A stretch of 29,969 nt of DNA from Pseudomonadota bacterium (GTDB taxonomy: Bacteria > Pseudomonadota > Gammaproteobacteria > Steroidobacterales > Steroidobacteraceae): assembly GCA_018241455.1 (NCBI GenBank), contig JAFEDW010000001.1, positions 1 through 29,969 on the forward strand, read 5' to 3'. A program made the position numbers and the translations under genes. The first letter of the stretch is position 1. Each line of letters starts with the position of its first letter. This document shows, in pieces, positions 9,079 through 16,576 of this stretch. The notes beneath the pieces were generated by a model. That model was not told the DNA's origin. It saw only the letters and a program-made list of their open reading frames with translations, and made no database searches.

Positions 9079-9747
9079 GTGGTGCACGTGCCGCTGCTGC
9101 TGCAACTCGTCAACACCTGCGCCGCCGGGCTGCTGCTGCTGTCGTTCGCGATGCTGTCGCAGCGGCGGGTCGTGACGCTGGTGTACCTGCTGGCCACGCA
9201 GGGCGCGCTGCTGTGCCTGGCCACGCTGCTGCTCGCGTGGCGCACGCACCAGCATCACCTGTACATCTCCGCCGCGCTGACGCTCGGCCTCAAGGTGATG
9301 TTCCTGCCGTGGCTCCTGCACCGGTTGATCCGCCGGCTCGACGTCTATTGGGACACCGAGCCGCTGCTGAACACCTCGGTCACGATGCTGCTCGGGTTGG
9401 TGATCGTGGTATTCGCCTTCGGCCTGGCGCAGCCGATCGCCGCGCTGTCCAGCACGGCGGCGCGCAGCACCATCGGCATCGCGATCGCGGTGATCCTGCT
9501 GGCCTTCATGATGATGATCACGCGCCGCAAGGCCATGTCGCAGGTGATCGGCTTCCTGTCGATGGAGAACGGCCTGTTCTTCGGCGCGATGAGCGCCACC
9601 TACGGCATGCCGATGGTGGTGGAACTCGGCGTCGCGCTCGACGTGCTGGTGGCGATGCTGGTGCTGGGGGTGTTCTTCTTCCAGATCCGGGAGCAGTTCG
9701 ACAGCCTCGACCTGCATCACCTGGAATCGCTGAAGGAGAAACCGTAG
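9079..9747 (+). CDS. hyfE: Hydrogenase-4-like NuoK-type membrane subunit (HyfE)
   Basis: The 222-residue membrane protein has about seven hydrophobic helices and contains ITRRKAMSQVIGFLSMENGLFFG, the conserved HyfE/NuoK-related stretch with Glu in the helix SMENG. E. coli HyfE is 216 residues. The start is GTG 9079, three bases after the hyfC stop, with CTGGGAG just before that stop acting as a plausible ribosome site. The C-terminus is hydrophilic (REQFDSLDLHHLESLKEK). It sits in the HyfB-C-E-F order with no hyfD gene between hyfC and hyfE. Confidence 0.9.
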   Translation: MVHVPLLLQLVNTCAAGLLLLSFAMLSQRRVVTLVYLLATQGALLCLATLLLAWRTHQHHLYISAALTLGLKVMFLPWLLHRLIRRLDVYWDTEPLLNTSVTMLLGLVIVVFAFGLAQPIAALSSTAARSTIGIAIAVILLAFMMMITRRKAMSQVIGFLSMENGLFFGAMSATYGMPMVVELGVALDVLVAMLVLGVFFFQIREQFDSLDLHHLESLKEKP

Positions 9748-9748
9748 C

Positions 9749-11206
9749 GTGGAATTCCTGCTGCTGCTCGGAACTCCGGTGGCCGGCGCGCTGTTGCTGG
9801 GCGTCTTCGGTGCGCGGCGCTGGGCGCCCGAGCTCAATGCACTGTTCAGCCTGGTCACGTTCGCCGCGGCCTGCGCGCTCACGGTGCGCATCGTCGCGCA
9901 CGGCAACGTGCTGGTGGCGCACGAGCAATTCTTCATCGATCCGTTCAACGTGTTCCTCGTCACGCTGACCGCGTTCGTCGGGTTCACCACGGCGTTGTTC
10001 TCGCGACCCTACATGCGCGTGGAAATGACCCACGGGCGCTTAAGCCCCGGACGCCTGCGGCTCTATCACGCCATGTACCAGCTGTTCACGTTCACGATGC
10101 TGCTGGCGCTGACGACGAACAACATCGGCCTGCTGTGGGTCGCGATGGAAGGGGCCACGCTCTCGACGGTATTGCTGGTGACGCTGTATCGCACGCCGGC
10201 GAGCCTCGAAGCGGGCTGGAAATATTTCATCCTGTGCGGCGTCGGCATCGCGCAGGCGCTGTTCGGCACCATCCTGATCTATTTCGCCGCCGAGAAGGTC
10301 GTGGGCGGCGAAGGCGTCACCGCATTGCTGTGGACGCATCTCGATGCGGTCAAGACGCTGCTCGAGCCGCGCGTGATGAGCATCGCATTCGTGTTCCTGC
10401 TGGTGGGTTACGGCACCAAGGTGGGACTGGCGCCGCTCCACAACTGGCTGCCGGATGCGCACGCCGAGGGCCCGACGCCGATCTCGGCGGTGCTGTCGGG
10501 ATTGCTGCTCAACGTGGCGCTGTACGCCGTCGTGCGCTGCAAGGTGCTGGTCGAGGGCTCGCTCGGATCGCAGCTGCCATCGACCATGCTGATGGGCTTC
10601 GGGCTGGTCTCGGTGGTGCTGGCGGCATTGTTCCTGTGGCGGCAGCGGGACATCAAGCGGCTGTTCGCCTATTCGTCGGTCGAACACATGGGCATCATCA
10701 CGTTCGCGTTCGGCATGGGCGGGCCGGTGGCGAACTTCGCGGCGCTCCTGCACATGACTGTGCACTCGCTGACCAAGTCGGCGATCTTCTTCACCGTCGG
10801 CCACGCCGCGCAGAAAGCCGGCTCGCAGCTGATGGACCAGATCCGCGGGCTGATCACGCTCAGCCCGACGATCGGCTGGGGACTGATGCTCGGGAGCCTG
10901 GCGATCGTCGGCATGCCGCCGTTCGGCGTGTTCGCGGCCGAGTTCCTGATCCTGACCACGGCGATGAAGCAGCAGCCGTGGGCGACACCGATCCTGCTGC
11001 TCGCGCTCGGCGTCGCGTTCGCCGCGGTGTTCGGCCGCGTCCAGCCGATGGTGTTCGGCGAGACCACCGCGAAGCGCCTGCCACATCCGCCGGCGTTGCT
11101 GCCGGTGTTCGTGCACCTGGCGATCGTGCTGATGCTGGGCCTGTTCGTGCCACCGTACCTTGCCGGGTGGTACCGGCAGGCTGCGATCATGATCGGAGGT
11201 CACTGA
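9749..11206 (+). CDS. hyfF: Hydrogenase-4-like antiporter subunit (HyfF)
   Basis: Second Mrp/NuoN-like membrane subunit, 485 residues. The channel charges are Glu in VAMEGATLSTVLL, Lys in GYGTKVGLAPLHNWLPDAH, and Lys in HSLTKSAIFFTVGH. The helix LSGLLLNVALYAVVR has Asn where HyfB has Lys. The start is GTG 9749, with GAAGGAGAAACC upstream inside the end of hyfE giving a good ribosome site. Only one base separates its stop from the next gene. Two antiporter-like subunits (this and HyfB) without a HyfD homologue make a shorter membrane arm than E. coli hydrogenase 4. Confidence 0.9.
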   Translation: MEFLLLLGTPVAGALLLGVFGARRWAPELNALFSLVTFAAACALTVRIVAHGNVLVAHEQFFIDPFNVFLVTLTAFVGFTTALFSRPYMRVEMTHGRLSPGRLRLYHAMYQLFTFTMLLALTTNNIGLLWVAMEGATLSTVLLVTLYRTPASLEAGWKYFILCGVGIAQALFGTILIYFAAEKVVGGEGVTALLWTHLDAVKTLLEPRVMSIAFVFLLVGYGTKVGLAPLHNWLPDAHAEGPTPISAVLSGLLLNVALYAVVRCKVLVEGSLGSQLPSTMLMGFGLVSVVLAALFLWRQRDIKRLFAYSSVEHMGIITFAFGMGGPVANFAALLHMTVHSLTKSAIFFTVGHAAQKAGSQLMDQIRGLITLSPTIGWGLMLGSLAIVGMPPFGVFAAEFLILTTAMKQQPWATPILLLALGVAFAAVFGRVQPMVFGETTAKRLPHPPALLPVFVHLAIVLMLGLFVPPYLAGWYRQAAIMIGGH

Positions 11207-11207
11207 C

Positions 11208-12758
11208 ATGCCGCTGCGGCATTGGCTGGCGCGCGCCGAGGAGCTGCCCGGCAGTCCCGCGGCCGCGCGCGTCGTCGTCGACGCCGCGGATTGGCACGCG
11301 GCGGCGCAGGCCGTCGCGGCAACCGGCGGGCAATTGTTGTCCTTGTGGGCGTCCGGCGAGACGGCCACTGCGGGCGCTGCGTCGGTGCGCGCCGCGCTGC
11401 TGCACGAGCGCGGCCTGCTGGTGCTCGAGCACGCGCCGGGCGGGCCCGATCGGCGCTATCCCGGGCTGGAGTCGATCTTTCCCGTGGCAACGCGCCTGCA
11501 GCGCGCGGCCTTTGACCTCAGCGGAATGCGTGCGGATGCTCCCGACCAGCGTCCGTGGCTGCGCCATGCGGCCTGGCCCGCGCATGTGCACCCGTTGCGC
11601 GAGCCTGTCGTCGTCACCGATCCCACGGCGGCAACGGCCGACGATTATGCGTTCCAGGGCGTCGAGGGCGACGGCGTGCACGAGGTGCCGGTGGGGCCGG
11701 TGCACGCCGGCATCATCGAGCCCGGGCATTTCCGCTTCTCCGTCGTCGGCGAGAAAGTGCTCCGGCTCGAGGCGCGGCTCGGCTACGTGCACAAGGGCAT
11801 CGAGCTTCGCTTCCAGCAGCTGGCGCTGGCCGAGGGCCACCGGCTGGCCGCGCGCGTATCGGGCGATTCGGCCGTGGCGTATTCGTGGGCCTACTGCCAG
11901 GCGGTCGAGGGACTCGCGCGCACGGCGGTGCCGCCGCGCGCACTGTGGCTGCGCGCGCTGTGCCTCGAGCTCGAGCGCGTGCAGAACCACCTCGGCGACC
12001 TCGGTGCGCTCGGCAACGATGCCGGCTTCGCTTTCGGCCTGGCGCAATTCTCGCGCCTCAAGGAAGAGTTGCTGCGCGCGATGCAATCAGTGTTCGGCCA
12101 GCGTTACCTGCTCGACGCCGTGGTTCCCGGCGGCATGGCCGCGGACGTCGGCGCGGCGGGCGCCGCGGCACTGGCCGGCTGCCTGCGGCGCATCGCCAGC
12201 GAGAGCGTCAAGCTGCGCAACATCTACGACGAGCACGCCGGCGTGCAGGACCGCTTCGTCGGCGCCGGCCAGGTGCCGCCGGAGCTGGCGCGGCGCCTGG
12301 GCCTCATCGGTCTCGCGGGCCGCGCCAGCGGCCAGGACCTCGACCTGCGGGTCGATGCGCCATGGCCGCCCTACGATGCGCTTGCGCCGCTCAAGTGCGG
12401 CCATCGCGCCGGCGACGTCGCTGCCCGCGTCGCGGTGCGCTTCGATGAACTGCAGGTGTCGATACGACTCGCTGCACGCGTGCTCGAGCAGCTGCCCGCC
12501 GGAGCGGTGCACAGCGCATTGCTCGCACCGCCGGCGACAGCGGGCGAGATCGGCATCGGGCTGATCGAGGGCTGGCGCGGCCCGGTCATGGTGGCGCTCG
12601 AGCCGGACGCGCGCGGCGGCATTGCGCGCTGCCATCCGCACGACCCGTCTTGGCAGAACTGGCCGGTGCTCGAGCACGCGATCCTCGGCAACATCGTTCC
12701 GGATTTCCCGCTGATCAACAAATCGTTCAATCTCTCGTACAGCGGACACGACCTGTAG
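11208..12758 (+). CDS. hyfG: NuoCD/HyfG-like large subunit lacking NiFe cysteines
   Basis: Fusion of a NuoC-like domain (about residues 1-130) and a NuoD/[NiFe]-large-subunit domain, 516 residues. Family sequence is clear in HKGIELRFQQL, WAYCQAVEG, LELERVQNHLGDLG, and VPDFPLINKSFNLSYSGHDL. In true group 4 hydrogenases the N-terminal motif reads RxCGxC and the C-terminal one DPCxxC. Here they read RVSGDS (S218, S221) and NLSYSG (S510, G513), so all four Ni/Fe ligands are gone, and the protein ends three residues after the second motif with no cleavable tail. It cannot be a normal hydrogenase. This pattern matches Ehr-type subunits, whose function is unknown. The symbol indicates homology only. 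Confidence 0.88.
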   Translation: MPLRHWLARAEELPGSPAAARVVVDAADWHAAAQAVAATGGQLLSLWASGETATAGAASVRAALLHERGLLVLEHAPGGPDRRYPGLESIFPVATRLQRAAFDLSGMRADAPDQRPWLRHAAWPAHVHPLREPVVVTDPTAATADDYAFQGVEGDGVHEVPVGPVHAGIIEPGHFRFSVVGEKVLRLEARLGYVHKGIELRFQQLALAEGHRLAARVSGDSAVAYSWAYCQAVEGLARTAVPPRALWLRALCLELERVQNHLGDLGALGNDAGFAFGLAQFSRLKEELLRAMQSVFGQRYLLDAVVPGGMAADVGAAGAAALAGCLRRIASESVKLRNIYDEHAGVQDRFVGAGQVPPELARRLGLIGLAGRASGQDLDLRVDAPWPPYDALAPLKCGHRAGDVAARVAVRFDELQVSIRLAARVLEQLPAGAVHSALLAPPATAGEIGIGLIEGWRGPVMVALEPDARGGIARCHPHDPSWQNWPVLEHAILGNIVPDFPLINKSFNLSYSGHDL

Positions 12759-12760
12759 TC

Positions 12761-13294
12761 ATGCTGAAGACCCTGCGCACCATCGCCGCCGTCGGCATCG
12801 TTTCGGAGCCACCGCCAGCCGACGACCCGGCGCTGCGCGTGCGCGAGGCACTGCCGGCGAAGATCCGCGAGGTGCTGGGACGGGCGCTGTGCATCCGCTA
12901 CGTCGACGCGGGTTCATGCAACGGCTGTGAACTCGAGGTGCACGCGCTCAATAACCCGCTGTACAACATCGAGGGGCTCGGCATCCGCTTCGTTGCCAGC
13001 CCGCGCCATGCCGACCTGTTGCTGGTCTCCGGCCCGGTCTCGCGCCACATGGCGGTGGCGCTACGGCGCACGTTCGATGCGATACCCGACCCGAAGCTCG
13101 TCGTCGCACTCGGCGATTGCGGCTGCACCGGCGGCATCTTCGGCGAGAGCTACGCAAGCTGCGGCCGGGTTGCCAACGTCATTCCCGTGGATGTCATCGT
13201 GCCCGGCTGCCCGCCCAGCCCGGTGCAGATGCTGCAGGGCATCCTCACCGCGGTTGCCGCGATGCCGGCGGGGCGCATGGCTCACGGCCCATAG
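12761..13294 (+). CDS. hyfI: NuoB/HyfI-like [4Fe-4S] small subunit
   Basis: The 177-residue NuoB-family protein has four cysteine ligands for one [4Fe-4S] cluster: C53 and C56 in GSCNGCE, C120 in GDCGCTGG, and C150 in PGCPPSP. The C-x2-C spacing is the hydrogenase/Ehr form; complex I NuoB has adjacent cysteines. The start chosen is ATG 12761, two bases after the hyfG stop; a longer open frame from 12650 would overlap hyfG and has no family support. This cluster would be the only metal centre visible in the complex. The last 234 bases are overlapped on the other strand by the comF reading frame. Confidence 0.9.
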   Translation: MLKTLRTIAAVGIVSEPPPADDPALRVREALPAKIREVLGRALCIRYVDAGSCNGCELEVHALNNPLYNIEGLGIRFVASPRHADLLLVSGPVSRHMAVALRRTFDAIPDPKLVVALGDCGCTGGIFGESYASCGRVANVIPVDVIVPGCPPSPVQMLQGILTAVAAMPAGRMAHGP

Positions 13295-13972
13295 CTCGAC
13301 CGCACCGGCGCCGCCCGCGAGCAGTGCGGCGGCGGCCGAAGCGACGGTGCTGCCGGTCGTGATGACATCATCGACGAGCGCGACGCGCGGTGCGCCGTGC
13401 AGCGCGCGGGTCGCCGCGAAGGCGCCGCGCACGTTGTGCCGGCGTTCGCCCAGCGGCAGGTGCGATTGCTCGCGCGTGGCGCGCCGGCGCTCGAGCAGCG
13501 CGCGATCGAGCGGCAGCGCCAGCGTGCGCGCCGCGAAGCGCGCGAGTTCGGCCGCCTGGTTGTAGCCGCGCTCGCGCAGGCGCAGCGCGTGCAGCGGCAC
13601 CGGCACCACGAGGTCGGGGAGCGGCGCGGTGCAGCGGGCGCGCTCGAGCGCGAGCAGCGTGCCCAGCAGCCGTGCGTGCGCGCGTTCGCCGTGGAATTTC
13701 AGCGCGCGCACCAGCGCATCGACCGGGAATGCGTAACGCCAGGGGCAGCAGATGTGCGCGAAGCCCGGCGACTCGAAGGCATCGCCCCGATCGACGCGCG
13801 GCAGTTCCGCGAGGCAGCCGGCGCACAGGTCGATCGGCCCGGGTAAACCGCCCTGGCCGCAGAGTACGCAGCACGGCGGCGCCAGTGCCGAGCCAACGGC
13901 CGAGAGCAGCCGACCGATTGTCGACCTGGAGGGCCTTTGCAGGTTGACAGCGGGTGGTGGGCTGGCGAACAT
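13061..13972 (-). CDS. comF: ComF-family phosphoribosyltransferase-like protein
   Basis: ComF proteins are linked to DNA uptake and natural transformation. The N-terminal double zinc finger is C35-x2-C38 and C50-x2-C53, followed by RALKFHGER, a PVPLHALRLRERGYNQA segment and the phosphoribosyltransferase PRPP-loop motif ALVDDVITTGST. Homologous sequence ends near residue 234 (VELWAVSHAP), a typical ComF length. The frame then continues about 69 more residues to a TAG at 13061-13063, reading the antisense strand of the hyfI-like gene. The tail resembles no known domain to me and may reflect loss of the ancestral stop. The start is ATG 13972; bioB is divergent, 77 bases away. Confidence 0.88.
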   Translation of the reverse strand: MFASPPPAVNLQRPSRSTIGRLLSAVGSALAPPCCVLCGQGGLPGPIDLCAGCLAELPRVDRGDAFESPGFAHICCPWRYAFPVDALVRALKFHGERAHARLLGTLLALERARCTAPLPDLVVPVPLHALRLRERGYNQAAELARFAARTLALPLDRALLERRRATREQSHLPLGERRHNVRGAFAATRALHGAPRVALVDDVITTGSTVASAAAALLAGGAGAVELWAVSHAPRRHRGNRGEDALQHLHRAGRAAGHDDIHGNDVGNPAAACVALAEDAAGAAAIAECDDELRVGYRIERAP

Positions 13973-14049
13973 GATCCCGCAAGGATTCTGGCTGCCCGTA
14001 ACCGAAGGGCACAGCCGTCATTTCTGCTGCGAATCGAGGGAATCAGGCC

Positions 14050-15087
14050 ATGCTCGAACCCCGGCACGACTGGACATTGGCCGAAGCGGAGGCGTTGTTC
14101 GCACTGCCCTTCCCGGAACTGCTGCACCGCGCGCAAGCCGTGCACCGCGCCTGGCACGACCCGGCCGCGGTGCAGATGAGCACCTTGCTGTCGATCAAGA
14201 CCGGCGCCTGCCCCGAGGATTGCGCCTATTGCCCGCAGAGCGTGCGCTTCGACACCGGCGTCGCCAACGAGGCGCTGCTGCCGCTCGAGGCGGTGCTCGA
14301 GCGTGCCCGCGCCGCGCGTGCGGCCGGCGCGACGCGCTTTTGCATGGGCGCGGCCTGGCGTTCGCCCAAGCAGCGCGACCTCGACAAGGTCGCCGCGATG
14401 GTGCGCGGCGTGCGCGAGCTCGGGCTCGAGACCTGCGTGACGCTCGGCATGGTGACGGGCCCGCAGGCGCAACAACTCAAGGACGCGGGCCTCGACTACT
14501 ACAACCACAACCTCGACACGTCGGAAGAGTTCTACGGCGAGATCATCACGACGCGCTGCTACCAGGACCGGCTCGACACGCTGGATGCGGTGCGCGCGGC
14601 CGGCCTCAACGTCTGCTGCGGCGGCATCATCGGCATGGGCGAAACGCCGCGCGATCGCGCGCAGTTGCTGGTGACGCTCGCGGGGCTCCCTGAGCATCCG
14701 CAGAGCGTGCCGATCAACCAGCTGGTGCGCGTGCCCGGCACGCCGCTCGCCGCTGCCGCGCCGGTCGATCCGTTCGACTTCGTGCGCACGATCGCCGTGG
14801 CGCGCATCATGATGCCGCGCGCGCAGGTGCGGCTGTCGGCCGGCCGCGAGACGATGAGCGATGAGCTGCAGGCGCTCGCCTTCCTCGCGGGCGCGAATTC
14901 AATTTTCTACGGCGACAAGCTGCTGGTCACCGGCAATCCGGATGTGGAGCACGACCGCGCGCTGCTCGCGCGCCTCGGCATGCACGCGGAAGCGGCGGGC
15001 GCCGCGCACGGCGCGCAGCCACCACTGCACGCGCCGGCGGCCACGGCCGGCGTATCGACCGCCGGCACAGCCACTGCCACGGCCTGA
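14050..15087 (+). CDS. bioB: Biotin synthase BioB
   Basis: Radical-SAM enzyme that inserts sulfur into dethiobiotin, the last step of biotin synthesis. The [4Fe-4S]/SAM motif is CPEDCAYC (C54, C58, C61). The [2Fe-2S] ligand regions include C98 in RFCMGAAWR, LETCVTLGM, NVCCGGIIGMGE and the arginine in RLSAGRE. YYNHNLDTS is also conserved. ATG 14050 is preceded by GAGGG at 14036-14040. The C-terminus ends in about 30 Ala/Thr/Pro-rich residues beyond the usual core. It begins a bioB-bioC-bioD run. No BirA-type operator palindrome is visible in the 77-base upstream gap. Confidence 0.96.
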   Translation: MLEPRHDWTLAEAEALFALPFPELLHRAQAVHRAWHDPAAVQMSTLLSIKTGACPEDCAYCPQSVRFDTGVANEALLPLEAVLERARAARAAGATRFCMGAAWRSPKQRDLDKVAAMVRGVRELGLETCVTLGMVTGPQAQQLKDAGLDYYNHNLDTSEEFYGEIITTRCYQDRLDTLDAVRAAGLNVCCGGIIGMGETPRDRAQLLVTLAGLPEHPQSVPINQLVRVPGTPLAAAAPVDPFDFVRTIAVARIMMPRAQVRLSAGRETMSDELQALAFLAGANSIFYGDKLLVTGNPDVEHDRALLARLGMHAEAAGAAHGAQPPLHAPAATAGVSTAGTATATA

Positions 15088-15108
15088 AGCGCGGGGGCGG
15101 GTGGCGCA

Positions 15109-15738
15109 ATGGAGCCGGCGGCACGAGCGCGGGAGGAATTGCTGCAGCGCCTCGGGTTCTTCAAGCTCGAGCCGCGCGTGGTCGTCGACCTGGGCTGTGG
15201 GAGCGGCGCGGGCGCGGCCGCATTGCGCAAGCGTTATCCGCGCGCCCGCGTGATCGCGGTCGACCGCGACTTCCCGATGACGCAGCAGGCCCGGCGCAAC
15301 CAGCGCTTCTGGCGGCGCTTCGACTGCGTCTGCGCCGACGGCGCTGCGCTACCGCTCGCGGCGCATTCAATCGACCTGATGTTCAACAGCCTGGTGCTGG
15401 CGTACTGCGAAAACCCCGATGCGCTGCTGGCGGAAATGCGGCGCGCGCTGCGTCCCGGCGGCCTGCTGCTGCTGGCGACGCTCGGCCCCGGAACGCAGCC
15501 AGGCCCGCACGCGGCCGGGCATTTCGCCGACATGCCACAGCTCGGCGCCGCGCTCGCGCACGCGGGGTTCATCGAACCCGTGCTCGATCTCGATCGACAG
15601 GCCGGCGTTGAATACATTTACGGCGCGGCTTTTGCCGGGGGCGCCGATGCTCGTGCCGGTGCGCAGGCCGTTGCGCGCGGCGATGAGAGCGTCGTGCCGC
15701 TCGGCGCACTGCGCACCCGGCCGCGGTCGCCGTCATGA
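15109..15738 (+). CDS. bioC: BioC-like malonyl-ACP O-methyltransferase (short form)
   Basis: Class I SAM-dependent methyltransferase with VVDLGCGSGAG at about residues 24-34 (SAM binding), acidic loop end VIAVDRD, and a BioC-like LLLLATLGPGTQ after the fourth strand (BioC proteins have a similar FGPGTL segment). BioC methylates malonyl-ACP to start pimelate assembly. At 209 residues it is shorter than E. coli BioC (251). The usual about 30-residue N-terminal helix region (RRAFSRAA-like) is missing, and the last about 40 residues are low-complexity. Its place between bioB and bioD supports the assignment; a different small-molecule methyltransferase cannot be excluded. Confidence 0.72.
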   Translation: MEPAARAREELLQRLGFFKLEPRVVVDLGCGSGAGAAALRKRYPRARVIAVDRDFPMTQQARRNQRFWRRFDCVCADGAALPLAAHSIDLMFNSLVLAYCENPDALLAEMRRALRPGGLLLLATLGPGTQPGPHAAGHFADMPQLGAALAHAGFIEPVLDLDRQAGVEYIYGAAFAGGADARAGAQAVARGDESVVPLGALRTRPRSPS

Positions 15739-15748
15739 GCGGCAACCC

Positions 15749-16453
15749 GTGAGCGCCGCCGTTTATTTCGTCGCCGGCACCGACACCGCCGTCGGCAAGA
15801 CCCGTGTCACCGCCGGGTTGCTCGCGGCCGGCCGCGCCGCGGGACTGAAGGTCGCGGGCATGAAGCCGGTGGCCTCCGGCGCCGAGATCCATAGCGACGG
15901 GCTGGTCAGCGCCGACGCCCTCCAGATCGCGGCCGCTTCCGGGCAGACAACGCGGTACAAGAAGTTGAACCCTTATTGCCTGTTGGATGCAATTTCTCCG
16001 CATATCGCGGCAAATAGGCAAGATATTCGCATTGATATCGGCAAGATCGGCGAACTTGCCTCCCAGATCGCCGAGCGGCACGAACTACTCCTTATAGAGG
16101 GCGCCGGCGGCTGGTACACCCCGATCAGCGAGTCGGAATCGATGGCGGACCTCGCCAGGGCGCTGGGCGCGCCCGTGATCCTGGTCGTCGGCCTGCGGCT
16201 TGGTTGCCTCAATCATGCGCGGCTGACGCGCGAGGCGATCGAACACGGCGGTTGCACGCTGGCGGGATGGGTCGCCAACCGCATCGATCCGCACCTCGCC
16301 GCCAGCACCGAGAATCTCGCGACGCTCGAGACGCTGCTGGGCGCGCCACCGCTGGCGGTACTGCCACATGCCACCGATGCGGTCCACGACGTGCAACACC
16401 TGGAAAATGCGCTGGCGCGCTTGCGGGCGGCGCGCGCTGCACGTGGCGGCTGA
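15749..16453 (+). CDS. bioD: ATP-dependent dethiobiotin synthetase BioD
   Basis: Forms the ureido ring of dethiobiotin from diaminopelargonic acid, CO2 and ATP. It has the P-loop GTDTAVGKT (K17), KPVASG (K39), NPYCLLDAISPHIAA and EGAGGWYTPI. The start chosen is GTG 15749, ten bases after the bioC stop, giving 234 residues (E. coli 225). The open frame continues upstream into bioC but has no family sequence there. An ATG at 15735 is out of frame and stops at once. The middle of the gene (15951-16050) is 47% GC by direct count, visibly lower than its surroundings, with unusual codons such as AAT AGG CAA. No bioF, bioA or bioH is in the window. Confidence 0.94.
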   Translation: MSAAVYFVAGTDTAVGKTRVTAGLLAAGRAAGLKVAGMKPVASGAEIHSDGLVSADALQIAAASGQTTRYKKLNPYCLLDAISPHIAANRQDIRIDIGKIGELASQIAERHELLLIEGAGGWYTPISESESMADLARALGAPVILVVGLRLGCLNHARLTREAIEHGGCTLAGWVANRIDPHLAASTENLATLETLLGAPPLAVLPHATDAVHDVQHLENALARLRAARAARGG

Positions 16454-16482
16454 GGCCAATTCAAGTCAAATACATCAATGCG

Positions 16483-16512
16483 TTGCGATGGAAAAGCCGC
16501 ATCCGCTAAGAT
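16483..16512 (+). promoter_or_regulatory. Sigma70-type promoter of the cox operon
   Basis: TTGCGA (16483-16488) and TAAGAT (16507-16512) are separated by 18 bases, in the 123-base gap between bioD and coxB. The match to TTGACA/TATAAT is good for a GC-rich genome. Transcription would start near 16519, leaving a leader of about 58 bases. The coxB ribosome site AGGG is at 16566-16569, seven bases before the ATG. Confidence 0.55.
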
Positions 16513-16576
16513 GCCGCGCCGCACACGCATCGCCATTGCCGGCGGGGCCAGCCGCGCAACATCCTAGGGCCAGTTA

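Noticed and set aside
8083..9990. A 635-codon open frame on the minus strand
   Set aside because: It is a shadow of hyfC and hyfE; the plus-strand proteins have the conserved membrane motifs.
12650..12760. A longer N-terminus for the HyfI-like protein
   Set aside because: The added residues read hyfG in another frame and have no family match; ATG 12761 follows the hyfG stop directly.
6122..13294. A functional [NiFe] hydrogenase 4 or formate hydrogenlyase
   Set aside because: All four NiFe cysteines are absent, and no hyp maturation genes, protease, formate dehydrogenase partner or ferredoxin subunits are adjacent.
6122..13294. A respiratory complex I (nuo) operon
   Set aside because: Gene order and subunit types are HyfB-C-E-F-G-I. 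NuoE, F, G, I, A and J are missing, and the small subunit has C-x2-C rather than adjacent cysteines.
13973..14049. A BirA biotin operator between comF and bioB
   Set aside because: No TTGTAAACC-type palindrome was found in the gap.
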